Of a DNA stretch of 64,000 nucleotides, positions 48,683-61,405 are shown one piece after another. Position numbers and translations under genes: made by a program. The notes under the pieces were generated by a model, which searched no databases, was not told the origin of the DNA, and worked only from the letters and a program-made list of their open reading frames with translations. Within the stretch, counting starts at the first letter, position 1. The number at the start of each line of letters is the position of its first letter. The stretch covers positions 1,084,504 to 1,148,503 of the forward strand of contig NW_008710049.1 of the NCBI RefSeq assembly GCF_000327385.1, in the 5' to 3' direction. This DNA is from Lottia gigantea. Taxonomy: Eukaryota > Mollusca > Gastropoda > Lottiidae.

Positions 48683-49352
48683 TTAGTTTAAACGTAGTCG
48701 GGTATGTTTTATGGCAAACCGTTGAACAAATACGTCCAAGTAAATTGTCTGGGTACGCTTCCTGTTGAAGGCAAAAAGAACAAGATTGCGCTGGCGAAGC
48801 TGAGTCATAGATTGTCGTTGTGGTGAAAGCTGCTTTCACACACAACGGTACTAGAACCGAATGTGGCAACGCTTAAGCCAGTGCAATTAATTTAGGGAAA
48901 GCCATTTTCTGCTCGTATAGTTTTTGAAGAACAAGATTGGAGTCCTGCTTTTCTGTCTTGGCAACGTTATCTTGGAGAAATTGTTATGCTTCTCGAGGCC
49001 CTTTCCAGTATCACCTACAGCATGCTTCCAATCTGTGTAGCCTTCAGTGATGAATTTTTACGCACCCGCAGATGTATTGTGAAACACCCGATATGGAAAT
49101 CAAAAAGGGGCGTCCCTTGACACTGAATACTCCAGCCATGGAAATCGATCATACCAGCTGTTACTAAAATGGCGACCAGACATCGCTGGAAATTTTATTC
49201 TCTTTTCAAATGTCACCTGGTACTCCTGTCTTTTCAGAGCATCTTGGTACTGCATCCGTTGTGTTGCCCGCTGTGGTTTTGATACCAGGGTCAGTCGTAG
49301 TAGTATCGGAACCTTCAAGCAATTTGTCTTTTTTGATCAAATATTTATCCAT
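48683..49352 (-). pseudogene. hAT-superfamily (zf-TTF type) transposase fossil
   Basis: Minus strand from an ATG at 49352: MDKYLIKKDKLLEG, then (other frame) RHFSNSWYDRFPWLEYSV with RDAPF, the TTF-type zinc-finger lead-in seen in ZMYM1-like/hAT proteins, then FITEGYTDWKHAVGDTGKGL and EKHNN, then abruptly the C-terminal block MTQLRQRNLVLFAFNRKRTQ and LDVFVQRFA. The order is right but the whole catalytic core is deleted and several frameshifts and stops intervene, leaving about 670 bp of a gene normally near 2 kb. Dead. Confidence 0.75.
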
Positions 49353-52080
49353 TTTTCCTACTTTGGGTTGTTTGATTCATATGAATACAGTTTAGGATAA
49401 TATATGTCTACTGGTCAGTATTTATAATCAACCAATCAGATCTTTTGAATTTTGAGACGGGACAGATTGCAATCCAGTATCAGACCAATAATTTTTTTAC
49501 CAACGACGCTTTACTGCAGACTTTTATGATTTTCAACGAACTCAATTGTATCAAATTATCTATTCTAATGTAATTAAACTTAATAATGTTATGAAAAGCT
49601 ATGATGGTTTCATTCTCAGCTATAGTATATAAACAGCAAGATATTTAAAAACAGTTCTTAAGTAGGCATACTTAGTATTTTGTTGAACCATTTCGCATAG
49701 CGCAGTATATATGAAAGCCATAACCTTATTTTTTACGTTACATATAATCAAAATATCGAAATACTCATCATATGATCGACAATGCAAGAGCAGTTGACTG
49801 GTGCACTTACTCCACCATAAAATGCCTGACCAGAATGACCACTGTTGGCCATTCACTCAGACTCAGTTACCTGCCGCTCCTATTGACTCAGGAAAAAGAA
49901 AAGGTGTATTTTAAAAAAGTGACCAGTACATTCTAGAGAGGGCAAGATTTGATTTAGCTTGATAATATATAGAATTTATTTAACTTGGTAATTATTAGAA
50001 ATTGTTTTTAACATGATATATAGAATTAACCTAATAAAGATTTAATCCTAAATTCGGTATATTTTTTTCATCTATATTCGATAAATACGAAATGACATAA
50101 CAACATTGATTTACATTTAGAACTAATTGGTATAATATAATATGACATAGTTAGCTAATCTAATTTTTAACCAATGTGAAAAACACGTGATAAATTCTAT
50201 TTAAGGTTTAATTCTGATCCTCGTGCCATTATGTCGGATGTGAATTTTTATCATTTATTGATACCTTTTATGTTTATGATATTCCATTGGTATAAGAGAG
50301 AGTTTCAGTATTAGCAGTCTACTGATAAATGTATAAGACGATTGTTCCTAACTTGTTAAGAAACGAAGGGGGTTTTGCATGCTAGTATGTACATTGTACA
50401 TTCCCTGGCAAAGACAAAGAGATGAAAATAGATATTTCAGGAGGAAATTTTAGTGTTTAAGATATCATAAAAATCCCAGGGAAAGTGTTTTATTTGACTT
50501 ATAAACCTATAAGGAGTCATTCGTGATAAAGAATAATAAGTAATGATGAAATAGGGGCATAACTCTTGCCGACAGGACCTGTTCAGTTCATCAACCTGTT
50601 AGCTAGAATATCTATTTTTAAGATTTTGAAACTTTGGCGTATTTAAATTAACCTTGGACTCTCTCCATTATGCAAGGAAATCCTACACTTTAAAGAGTTG
50701 ATTTATGATATCAATAGTTCAGTGAGTCCGTTCCGTGAGTCAGAGAAAGTAAGTGATAGCGGGAACTAGTGTATCGTTAAACCCAATCAAATTAACAATA
50801 TAAAATGTAAGTCATCCCTCGGACACAACTTGCACCTTATAGTGTCCACTTGAGTTTTATCGTTTATACGTTTTCTGGCAAAGGGGTGCAACTCATATCT
50901 ACAAATGTTTATGAATTTTTGTGAATTTTAAGAGATATAAAATCCCGCACGAAAAATGGTCTGACGCCACTAGAGCGTTATAACGTGCTGTATTAATTAT
51001 TGCGGAAAAGTAGGACGTAAAACTCTATTCATTTCATTTGATTTTTTGTATTTATGAAGAAATAAAAGTAATTGTAAAATCATCATTTCAGTCCTGTCTC
51101 CTGCTTTAGTGATACATGATAAAGGTGTGGGCAATTGAGATTTCATACCATCCACCAATTGTTGTTGTTTTTTTTAAGGGGTCGAATATGCAGTACGATC
51201 TTAAATTTACAATTTCAAAGTCGTTATATTAACTGATAAAAAAGTCTAGAGTTAGTGTTTTAAACTTTTTGTTTCAGTAGTCTTATATTGTCTATATAAC
51301 TATTTTAATCATTATAAAACAGATCCAATACGTCGTTAAATTCAACATGAAACGTTCAAAAAGTCTGGAATCTACTATAACGCAGCAATAAACACAGCGT
51401 TGTGAGACAGCATAGGCGTTCGTAGTAAACAGACAAAACACATTTAGTCTACTGATTTAATGTTATAAACATTGAGAAAGTCTTTATCTTGAGATATGTC
51501 ATGACTAATTTTATGTTCTTTAGATAGATTAACTTGGTGGATGATTTCTATTAAGTGGAAACCACTTATTATTGGAATTGCGATCCACAATGTAGTGTCA
51601 TATTTTGACCGGCTATGGTTCCGTAGCAAAGTCTACACTACATAATACTTTAAATTTAACAAAAGCATCATTGTAGCACAAGGGAATAGACCTTACAATG
51701 CAAGAAGAAACGGCACTTTCGAATAGAGAAAATGGGTCTAAATATAATATAAGGATTTAATACTTTAACGAACATGAAACGGCATTTGGAACGTAATAAA
51801 ACCATGAGTTTATAACGTAATCATGTTTATATCAGTAATTCTCTTTCAGACCACACTGGTCAAACTAGATCGGCCTCGTCTCAACACACAAAAGAACTTA
51901 TATTGGCCTTGACAACTCCACTCAAGAATTACCGGTCGATCTTATGGCCGCATAAAGATAACATTTCGGCGAAATGTCGACTGCCCAATTCTATCCGATC
52001 ATATTTATTGTATCTGGCCGTTGGAAAAAGCGAAAAAGAATACAAGTCTATCAGGGATTCTATTTAACTTATTATTTATC
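49353..52080. other. Intergenic; repeat scraps only
   Basis: Contains a dispersed repeat shared with 6225-6500 (about 50440-50700) and a short SINE-tail-like stretch, GTAGGACGTAAAACTCTATT with ATTTCATTT (about 51011-51040). No supported exon. Confidence 0.45.
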
Positions 52081-52085
52081 TTGAG

Positions 52086-53475
52086 AAGTTATTGAGAAGG
52101 TTGTTGCTGGACAATTTTGCCATCATCTTGCAGTAAATGTTTGGGTGCAAAATTCCAAATAGCCTACCGAAAATGTCATAGCACCGAGTCTGCCTTAGTT
52201 CGTGTGTACAACGATGTCGTGTCATCTGTTGACAACAACAAATCTGTAGCTTTAGCCTTGCTGGACCTGAGTGCAGCTTTTGACACGATCGATCAGTCGA
52301 TTTTTCTGGATCGTTTATTCTCAAGACTTGGCGTGATCGGCGTTGCCTTTGATTGGTTCCGATCATACCTCACGGATAGAAAACAAGAAGTCACCATCAA
52401 CAACATCCGATCACAACCAAAATATCTCCGATACGACGTGCCACAAGGGTCAGTTCTAGGTCCACTGTTGTTCACAGCCTATACCACACCAATTGCCGAC
52501 ATTATGCAACGTCATAATCTTCACCACCGCATGTATGCAAATTACACCCAACTTTATGTGGAGGTTGATGCTACCAACAACAACATTAAAAAGCTGAAAA
52601 CCTGTATAGAAGATCTTCGGACCTGGATGAAGTCCAACTTCCTCAAACTTAATGATGACAAGACAGAGGCAATATTCTTTTCCAAGCTTCTCAAGGGCAA
52701 CTCTGTATTGGTTGGGAACACACAAATAGAAACCACCAATTGTGTTAGAAATCTTGGGGTGTTACTAGACGAAGCATTGAAAATGAAAAATTATGTTTCA
52801 GCTGTATGCAAGAAAGCCAACTTCCACCTGTACCGAATTGACAGGATCAGAAACTTTTTAAACACCAACTCTACCAAAATTTTAATTAATGCTTTCGTCA
52901 TATCCGCACTAGACTTCAAATTCACTCTTATACGGCTTACCATCATACCTTATACACTAACTTTAGTCAATCCAAAATAAAGCAGCCCGAATCGACACAA
53001 AAACTAATACCCAAGAACATATAACCCCCATCCTTGCAGATCTTCACTGGCTACCTATCAACTATCGAATTTGTTTTAAAATCAACACTCTCACTTGCAA
53101 CTGCCTCAACGACCATCCTATACCTTAAAGATTTAAAACAGCTATATATTCCTAAACGCTCCCTCAGATCTTCAAACGCACTACAACCAACGAAAACCAA
53201 TACGAGATTTGGAGAGAGAGCTTTCTGTTTCGCTTCCCCTCATGAATGGAATAAACTGCCCCTATCCATCAAACAAACTTGCTCTATTTCAAAAAGTACC
53301 TAAAACATACCACTTTAATAAGGCTTTTAATCAGTGATTTAACTTTTAACCTTTGCTTTACTTTTAAACTATGTTTTACAAATATTTTATTTGAAAATGG
53401 GCGCCACCGAGTAGTTTTACTGAATGTACCAGGGCTATACAAGATGGAATATTATTATTAGTATTATTATTATTC
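52086..53475 (+). mobile_element. CR1/L2-like LINE, 5'-truncated, with (ATT)n tail
   Basis: Reverse-transcriptase part of a non-LTR retrotransposon. From 5': IEKVVAGQFCHHLAVN in one frame, then QIAYRKCHSTESALVRVYND, LALLDLSAAFDTID (motif A Asp), VPQGSVLGPLLF (motif B), then MYANYTQLY at 52531-52557 where YADD is expected: both catalytic Asp are lost (N, Y). FLKLNDDKTEAIFF and NLGVLLDE follow. After about 52918 the frame shifts (remnants of NSLLYGLPS, ILADLHWLPINYRI), then KRSLRSSNAL, TRFGERAFCFASPHEWNKLP. At least three frameshifts. It ends in ATTATTATTAGTATTATTATT (53449-53473), the microsatellite tail typical of CR1/L2-type elements. The 5' end is truncated at or near 52086. Confidence 0.93.
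52117..52980 (+). pseudogene. Reverse transcriptase segment of the LINE
   Basis: The longest uninterrupted part of the element (287 codons, motifs A to D). The replaced catalytic motif C means it cannot encode an active enzyme even where the frame is open. Clade placement rests on LDLSAAFDTID and the short-repeat tail. Confidence 0.9.
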
Positions 53476-56467
53476 AGAACAAAATACAGCGTACAAATCC
53501 CTCGTCTTTCACCAAATTGTACGATTGTGTTTTCTAGGATAAGAGATGTTGATGCAGTTTTCAAATGTTAACAGAAATTCTGACGACAAACCGTAGAAAA
53601 ATAATAACATACAAATCTAAGAAACCAATAATTTTATTACAATAAATAAACAATAATGGAAACAAACAATAAGAAATTAGGGCATCACAAAGACTTGTCG
53701 GGGATTTTATACAAAATCAAAATATTGACTATAACTATTAGTTTATTCTCGACGTCTGCTGATTTCAGAGATACATTTGTTCCCACTGTAATTTTATTTT
53801 GCCACCAGAATCACATTTCATCGACGTGAACAGAAAGTATTGTAAGAGTGCAGTTTTGTAAGTTCTGTTCCCGTCGCGACAAAAAGAAAAACTACAACAA
53901 AAAAAAGAATGAAAATGACTGGAGAAATGAATGAATGAATGTGCTTTTTTTTCAAACCGAATGTGGTGGCGCTATTTACATCTTGGAAATCGAGAACAAA
54001 TTTATCGGTCTGTCAGGGTTTGGTATAATTATATATTATAATTCCCATTCACAAATTGTTCCCACCTAACAACAGGTTATAAAATATGGCTCAAATATAA
54101 TATTATAGATTATTAAATTTAAAACAATAGAACGAAGCTATTGTATGCCATCCCGTCCATATGATGGTTGTTGATGGTTGGATGTTGGTTACCAGATGGA
54201 TATCCTATCACGCTGGAACTTTCTGGTTTCGGTATGATGTAGCTACATAATATATCTGAACAACAACAGTGAACAACATAGTTTTGTAACAGAAAATATG
54301 CTTATTGACAATTGGCGTATATGTCATGTTGTGCGATTGGACACCATCTTGAATCTGAACTTACAGTGTTCAGAGGATTGTTATCTTAAACATCATACCT
54401 AAAAATATAATAATTTAGACACGACGTGGAAGTTATTTAAGAAAACTGAACAACTCTAGGCTATACAGACAACTAGACTCTCCTCCTAAGCATTGTCCTT
54501 AACAAAAGGAGTACAACCTCTTAGAGTTGACATAAATTTTCTTGGTCGACAAGTGAATATATTCATCAGTTAGTCTTACCAGGTGACATGGCTAAAGATT
54601 AGAATCTCTATTAAAAACATTTTACTTTGTGGTCATTCTAAACGGTAGTATGCCTTGATGTTGTTCTTTGGTGATCTAATGACTAGCTTTTAATGTGTGA
54701 GAGGTATTTTTGATGTGGAGTGTAAGCGGAAGCATTTCCCGTATTTTTTATCTTTCGATTACATAAAACATACATTGACAGACTATGAGGATTATTGCCA
54801 CAATAATGGAGGGAACAGTTTGTAAAGGAATACAGTCTTCTAAACATTCGCTTTAACTTGCTTTGGCTTACGAAATTTTTTAGATCTCGATTTTAGACAG
54901 TAACAAAAATCTAAAAATATTTCAAATTTTAATCATATCACTTCCGTTTATTTTATGTTAAACGTGTAGTTAAAATTATTCTGTAGTATAATATGATAGT
55001 GATAACGTTAAGTTTGACGCCTGTATTCCTTTAAAAGAAAATATATACAAAATTAATAGGTTTTGTCTGAAACAAAAGGGCGTTAAGAATGTAGTGGAAT
55101 GTATTTTAAAATACATGAATATGTACATTATTTTACAAATTTAGTCTCAGCAGACGTCATAAAAAGTCTATGTTGCTAGAAAAAATGTTCACAATATAGG
55201 CTAATCTATAGTATTCTCGTATTATATTTGACTATGAATTTATTGGGTGTATTTTGTTTTTGGAGGAACGAGGATCAGATACCAGGAAAACCCACAAAGA
55301 AGAGTATTTTTCTTAAATAGAATGTTACAAATTGCTAGCTAGGTTAGAGAGGTTTGTCATAGTCATATACGAAAACATTGAGATTTTAGGTCAATTGTGA
55401 GTTTTGCCACCCTGACACTTTCACGATTTTTGTTCCCTCAATGCCGCGCAATGGTTGTGACAAGGAGTGTAAATTTCGTTGCTTCGAAGTACACATTGAC
55501 ACGCAATGAAAATACTTGTTTACACATGGGTTAAGAATTATTTGTGCAAGCGTTGTTCACACGTTAGCAGTGTGTGCGCCGAGTTTGCACAGTGTTGGTA
55601 ACATGGGTTACGTGAGTGGCACTCACATGGACGCAAAAGTTCGAAAATTTAAGATTTTCTATACGTCATGGCACGTATCAACGAACCCTTCACACATCTC
55701 ACGCTAGTTCCTGAAAGACCTGTGTGTGTCATTGTATGGACAGAAATCTTGCATTTGTCAGGGTGGCATTAGTGTTTCAATATAGCTATATCTCGTGTCA
55801 GGTTTGAGTGTGTAACACCATATTTATTTTCATTTTCAGGAATTTTTCACGGTTACGTTCGTTTACCACTCTAATATTCTTAACACTTGTTTGATAATAA
55901 TGAGTTGCAAAAATGTACAAGGTTATGAACTTCATTAAACACACGGCTTCAATATTATACTGTCATGTGCTGCGCTTTTTGGTAATAAACAATTGTTCAA
56001 ATTCACAAGTCCAAATATTGCAAATCTCCTCTATGTTCAAATATGAGTAACTTGTTGAAAAGTTGCCTATGTTCATCACATAGTTTTTCCCCCAAACGAT
56101 AAACGAATGTTACATAACATTTCTTACATCAATTTCAATACAGCGCCGAGGAACTGGTTCATGCACTTTCGTGACCTTTACAAATCCACGCGTATCACGA
56201 TTTATACCGAACATTGTAACATTTAACTTTTACACTCTCCATATTCGAGCGTCACAAAATACAATCATACTTCATACGATCGATATTGCACGGTTTAACA
56301 TGTCTTAGTCACACAAACGATTCGTCACGTCCGTCACACTTAAAAACTGAATATAAATCTTTCTTTATGTACTTCTGTAGTCATATTCCACTGTTTGAAT
56401 TGAAACTAAATACAGGTAAGCCGGTCTTTGTTGGTGTTGAGTATTCTGACAATTTTTAGACTGTCCT
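53476..56467. other. 3' side of the tachykinin-receptor gene; no other gene seen
   Basis: Probably includes the 3' UTR on the minus strand. TTTATT (minus-strand AATAAA) occurs at several places, for example near 53630 and 55825, but none can be chosen. Otherwise AT-rich with no exon-like open frame. Confidence 0.4.
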
Positions 56468-59400
56468 TCAGATTGAGTCATCACGTATTGTACGTTGTTT
56501 TATTGGGTGCATTCTGTACACACTTGGCGTAGACGTTGTATCATCCAAACTATCCATCTGCGTGTGCATCAGCGATCCGTTACGTTCATATTTCTCCGAT
56601 GCACTGCTGAGACGAGTCGAGTAAAAAGCTCTATCATGACCAACGTGGCGTTTCTTCTTTTGTCGGCATGGTGAACAGCGGAAAAATCTTATAAACCCAT
56701 GGCGAAATCTGAAAGAAGCCAAATTTCAAGTAACTTTGGAGCATCCACTATCTTAAATAAGTAGCATTAGGTCACTTTATCTTGGTGTAATGTTACAGCA
56801 CTTGGTGGCGAGGTCGTGAATACAAATCTGAGACCATTTCGAATGACGCAAATCCTCGACGTCACAATGGTGATTACACATAGTGGTTTGTATATGATTG
56901 TAATCGAGCAGAATATAAAACTTTGTGACCGATAAATTGTCTATCTCTTCGATAAAGACTACAGCTGAAAAATGCGACGAACCCTTGCCGAAATCTGAAA
57001 AAATTTCAAACGATTTGCGTCAACTGAGTGTTTTGGAAATGAACAGTGCAAAATATGGTGACTAAAGCTACAAATGGACCCAATTATACAGTGCAAGAAC
57101 ACATGATGGTTGTACAAGAACATAATCTCGTATAATCTCGGGTTCGTCCCTCGCCAACGATGACGTTCTTTTGGAAATTTGAATAAATGCAATTTATTTG
57201 CTAAAATCTCTTAAGTACCTTGTAATGGAAACGCTCAAACTTTAACCCACTGTCATAAAAGCAAATCAATTTCATCAAACGTTGATAAGGGACCAAGAGT
57301 CGACTTGTAGGCAATACAGAGTATCATTAATCACACCAACGCGACGATTAGATCCAATTATCAGATGCATATTAAAGAAGTGACAAAATAATGATGGCAA
57401 TTAACGTTTTTCACGTACATGCTCATTCATCATATCGGTTTTCTGAATAATGACGATACTGTTTTATACGTTAAAGATTTAAAAAGAATCAGTGGCAAAT
57501 TAATAACACTGTTCTTAATGCCTTATACATAATACATTGCTATCATAACACATTGCATAGCATGAATATAATCAGTCATTGCTTGATATTCAATACAAGA
57601 TTTATAGAAAGTTTTTTTTATAAATATATATATATTATATATTTTCTGTTAGCAATGTTAGCAAAGTCTGATAACCGAATAGTAAATGCAGGTAATAGAA
57701 TGATACTGTCAAAATAATTTGAGCAGAAAATTCCAAAATATTCAAAAACCATGTCAAAACCATGATCCTTAACTCCTTACCGAATTATTAACACTTTTGA
57801 ACACATCATTTGATACATCAATACATAACTTTAGATAGCGTTGGAAAGTACTTACCGGGCGTTCATCCAACAGTATATTATAGGATTGTACATGGAATTA
57901 CTCATAGCCAGCCAATAGATTATCAAATAAAACTGCTGAATGTTCTCCATAAAGACTATAGATGGTTTGACATTGGTTAGAATAAAATATAGATGCATTG
58001 GAAACCAACAGACAGCAAATATCAATACAACTACAATCATCATCTTTACTACCTGCAAAGCAAACAGCAAACATCTTAATTATATTCCTGATGACAGTGT
58101 GAGAACCACATTGAAACGTTGAGGTAATAAATATCAGAAGTATCTATCCATAAATTTGTCTTATTTATCTTAATTATAGGTACAGCTACGCTCTGGTGTC
58201 CACCGTATAGACCACAATTTATCAACATCTCATCAGCACGTTAGTAACGATGCCACATCCTCGTGGACCATTAGGAATACAAATACAAATACTAAAGGTC
58301 GAGACAACCTGACATTTACAAATAATCAAAGGAATGAAATAGAACTTATCAACAATAATCATTATAACTATTACTCCTAAGTTACAAATTAAATAGTATG
58401 TTTCCGTAGGAGTTATTATGCCACACTGCAACTCCATATAGTTATTCAAACTTGAAAAACCTTTTTCATTTTAGTGTGTTTGCATCTAGCAAATCAGAAG
58501 TCCTGATGTAGAAAAACAAAAAGAGATGAAAGCGCACACTGATTGCCCGAGCCCTCAGTTCATATTAAAAAAGCTTTGTCTGAATTTGAATTCCCGTGGA
58601 ACGAATCGCTTGCATTTGAATAACTCGATAAGGAAGTAAGCCGAAAGAGTAATGAACCATTACAAAGAAATCACCCTTTGCTATCTCTTTAGTAAGCCAT
58701 TACCTTATCAAGTAGCAAGAAAACCTGATTGTGAATTGTGGCTTTGTCATAAAAAGATAATTTTTCGTTCTCTTGAGCACACGAACTGATTTTGATTTCT
58801 TACATTTCATCAAATTATATGCCGTAAATACTCCAATGGGAATTAAATTGATATTATTGGTCGTTAAACACATCGGTTGAAGATTGGAAGAATATGATTA
58901 GTCGTCACGCATTCCGGTTTATTACACCGATGCGTATAACAGGTATTATTCAATATGTGTTACATATAATGATTTGATGGTTCTGGGAACATGACTTGTA
59001 GATCAATTGGTATCTTCATATTCACAAGGGGAAAATATTGTTAAGATATAATAAAAAGAAAACTTTGGAACTTTGTTCACGACAAATCTAATTACTGGAC
59101 AGTTAAATTAAGTACAGTTTGTTTTCCGGACAGGTAGCATGTACTACAATTTAAGAGCATATTTATTTTTTGATTTACCATAAATAAAACATTGACAGTT
59201 ATCCCCTTCTGAAGTCTTGACCCTTACATCTACCAAACAATTTATATAATATATACGACTAGATCAACACGATGGCTTCGTATGCAATACATTATCTAAA
59301 TTACTTTATCTAAGGTGCTATTAGTTGGTAAAGATTTCCAATAACGATGGTTAGTTAATCCTTGTGTAGACAATGGGTCCCTGGATTACAATCTCATGTA

Positions 59401-60954
59401 GAGTAATAGACACTGTGAATAGAATCTCCACCATTATCTAGTCTCAAACAATTACAGGTCAAAATTGTTATTACACCATGAATATTGTTATTTCATTATT
59501 TCATGGGTGATTGTTTCGACCCATTATGGATCATCTCGACTTTGGGTGTTCGTTCTCATGTTATTTTGTCTATTTTACTAACATACTAATATATCTTTTA
59601 TGGCTACGAATAATCCTCGTCTTGTCAACTGTCATATGTTAATTGGAGGATTCATCATCACACTTCCAACTGCGAAAATCCAGTTTCTATATCAAGAATG
59701 ATTAAATATGGATTTTGGTTAAAGACCTGAAATTTGTAAAACATTTAGCACGAAGATGCTAATAATTTAGGTCCATTACAGACTTTTCTCATTTCTGGAC
59801 AATGCTGTTTCTGTATAATATTCTTATGCATTAATGTTAAGAACTTTTGTTCATACAACAACAAAGTATCAAATTCCTATAATTGCCAGTAGCAATTATA
59901 AAATGTTGAACAGAATCAAGAGAGTTTCATCGAAGACAGTAACTTTACAGAATGATATGATGGAGAAGACTTATTGCTATCTACACAATGGATCCCTTAA
60001 GCCTCTGTATCAGAACTATGGATGTGATCAAGGTCACATATAACCCCAATAGCGTATTGTGGATCAGTTCAGCACTAACTAGAATTGATCAAATGTAATG
60101 GTCATTATAAAGCTGGATGAACTGCTATAGGGCCTCTGTGCACGAACTGGAAGATGATTTTACAAAAGACATGAAGAAATAGCCTATTATGAATCTATCT
60201 TGGAGGTCAAAGAATCGATGATATAAAGTTGACAGTGAATCTAAAGAGTAAAGTAAAGTAGACAGGCCATTACTAGTAAACAAACACTTATTTCCATAAG
60301 AATCCGTATTTATATCATACCTGGTACAAAATCGTATAGACGAACGGAATTTAACAGGCTTCCTGATTCACTTGTAAAGTTTCCTCTCTGATTAACTTTT
60401 AATTAGTATAAACATAATTAATTGGTGAAGTCTAACCTAGAAATCCTTACATTTTTATTATCTATCATTGGATATATTCCCCATCCATACATGTGAAATA
60501 TTCGAAAGCACATCTGGTCGACAGAACAGAAATTTATCCACGTGATCATGTTTAAGGCCTAATCTTATCTAACTTCTTCGGTGAAGAGGTAGCTTTCATC
60601 TGCCAGATGTTGCTAATAATAGATTTTTTTTAGAATGAACGAGGCCCCCAGAACTGAAAATCTCAAAGCCTTAAGATTGATAGTCCACATCGGCAAGTAA
60701 AACAAACGGTGAGATTATTTAATCTTTCCTCATTATCATAATTATCTGAATTCACAGTTTTATCCTTCAATTCATTTTATCAAGGTGACACAAAGACAAT
60801 TACCTTTCTTTTACTTTTAACCCGTTCGGCCTGCATCGGTACAGTTTCACCTATAGCTTGGCTTCCCCACAGCTCCCACGATATTCGGGTATAGGTGCAA
60901 GCTAGAGTCATCATCGGCAAGAAATAGTTGACAATCATCAGCAATATATTATAT
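56468..60954 (-). CDS. Tachykinin-type GPCR, 3' exons (TM5 to C-terminus)
   Basis: Rhodopsin-class neuropeptide receptor. Minus-strand exons: 60954-60804 (TM5: YNILLMIVNYFLPMMTLACT, then the hallmark WELWGSQAIGE), 58052-57856 (TM6 with CWFPMHLYF, TM7 with NSMYNPIIYCWMNAR, i.e. NPxxY), 56708-56468 (tail: FRHGFIRFFRCSPCRQKKKR, ending TIRDDSI). Phases match: phase 2 entering TM5, 0 between TM5 and TM6, 2 into the tail, and an Arg codon is split exactly at the last junction. The WELWGSQAIGE loop and FRxGF helix 8 are characteristic of tachykinin/NK receptors. CSPC offers palmitoylation cysteines. The exons for TM1-4 are not found in the 3 kb to the right and must lie beyond the window. Intron positions resemble those of vertebrate TACR genes. 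Confidence 0.93.
56874..56994 (-). CDS. Alternative last exon of the tachykinin-type receptor
   Basis: A second minus-strand AG acceptor (TTTTTTCAG) opens the same split Arg codon and then reads FRQGFVAFFSCSLYRRDRQF, ends QSYTNHYV and stops at 56874 (39 residues after the Arg). It is plainly homologous to the downstream tail exon: FRQGFVAFFSCS against FRHGFIRFFRCS, and GHKVLYSARLQS against GHDRAFYSTRLSS. It lies 286 bp upstream (in transcription order) of the other tail exon and splices in the same phase, so the two are mutually exclusive candidates. This version is shorter, has lost part of the basic stretch and has one fewer tail cysteine (CSLY instead of CSPC). It may be live or a decaying duplicate; the open frame to a stop and an intact acceptor favour live. 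Confidence 0.75.
57000..57850. other. Intron of the receptor gene; nothing else seen
   Basis: AT-rich, with a short (TA)n near 57622-57640. Confidence 0.5.
58060..60800. other. Intron between the TM5 and TM6-7 exons
   Basis: A 75-codon hydrophobic minus-strand frame at 58222-58449 lies here, but it lacks a convincing paralogous match to the TM5 exon. No repeats recognised. Confidence 0.5.
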
Positions 60955-61107
60955 CTGAAAATACAAAAAAAATAATAGAAAGAATTTTTTTTTCTTTTTG
61001 CTCCATTCAAAAAAATAATCTAAATGATATTAAACCGTTTCAAACTTGATTTTTTCATATATTTAGTAAAGACAATTTAGTGATAGAACATTCATCTGGT
61101 TATTTCA

Positions 61108-61405
61108 CTTAAAGTGATTGTAATTATTTATGTGAACTGGAGACAATGATAGCATCGATTCCCACTATTCTAATTTTTTCAGCCAAACAAACGTATGTGG
61201 GTCTTGCAATTCACTAAAACTAAACTCATTATGACAACACTGTTGCAAAGGTACCTTGATTTAGCAGCTTTTACAAGGACGTCATAAAAGCTTAGTTGAC
61301 GTCTGACTAATAATGAAATGGTGCAAATCTATACACTATTTAGTATCAGTGTATGCGATACTCGTCAACAGTTGAGAAAACCACTTTTAAATCTCTTTAA
61401 ATATG
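61108..61405. mobile_element. Foldback MITE, family A, copy in the receptor gene
   Basis: Starts TTAAAGTGATTGTAATTATT, contains AATGATAGCATCGATTCCCA, GTGGGTCTTGCAATTCACTA and, inverted, AATGGTGCAAATCTA, and ends GAGAAAACCACTTTTAAATC, TCTTTAA. TTAA at both outer ends. Confidence 0.72.

Noticed and set aside
58222-58449. Hydrophobic minus-strand frame in the receptor intron, as a possible duplicate TM5 exon
   Set aside because: It has an AG upstream and a loose hydrophobic resemblance, but lacks WELWGSQAIGE, a proper donor and the expected phase; most likely chance.
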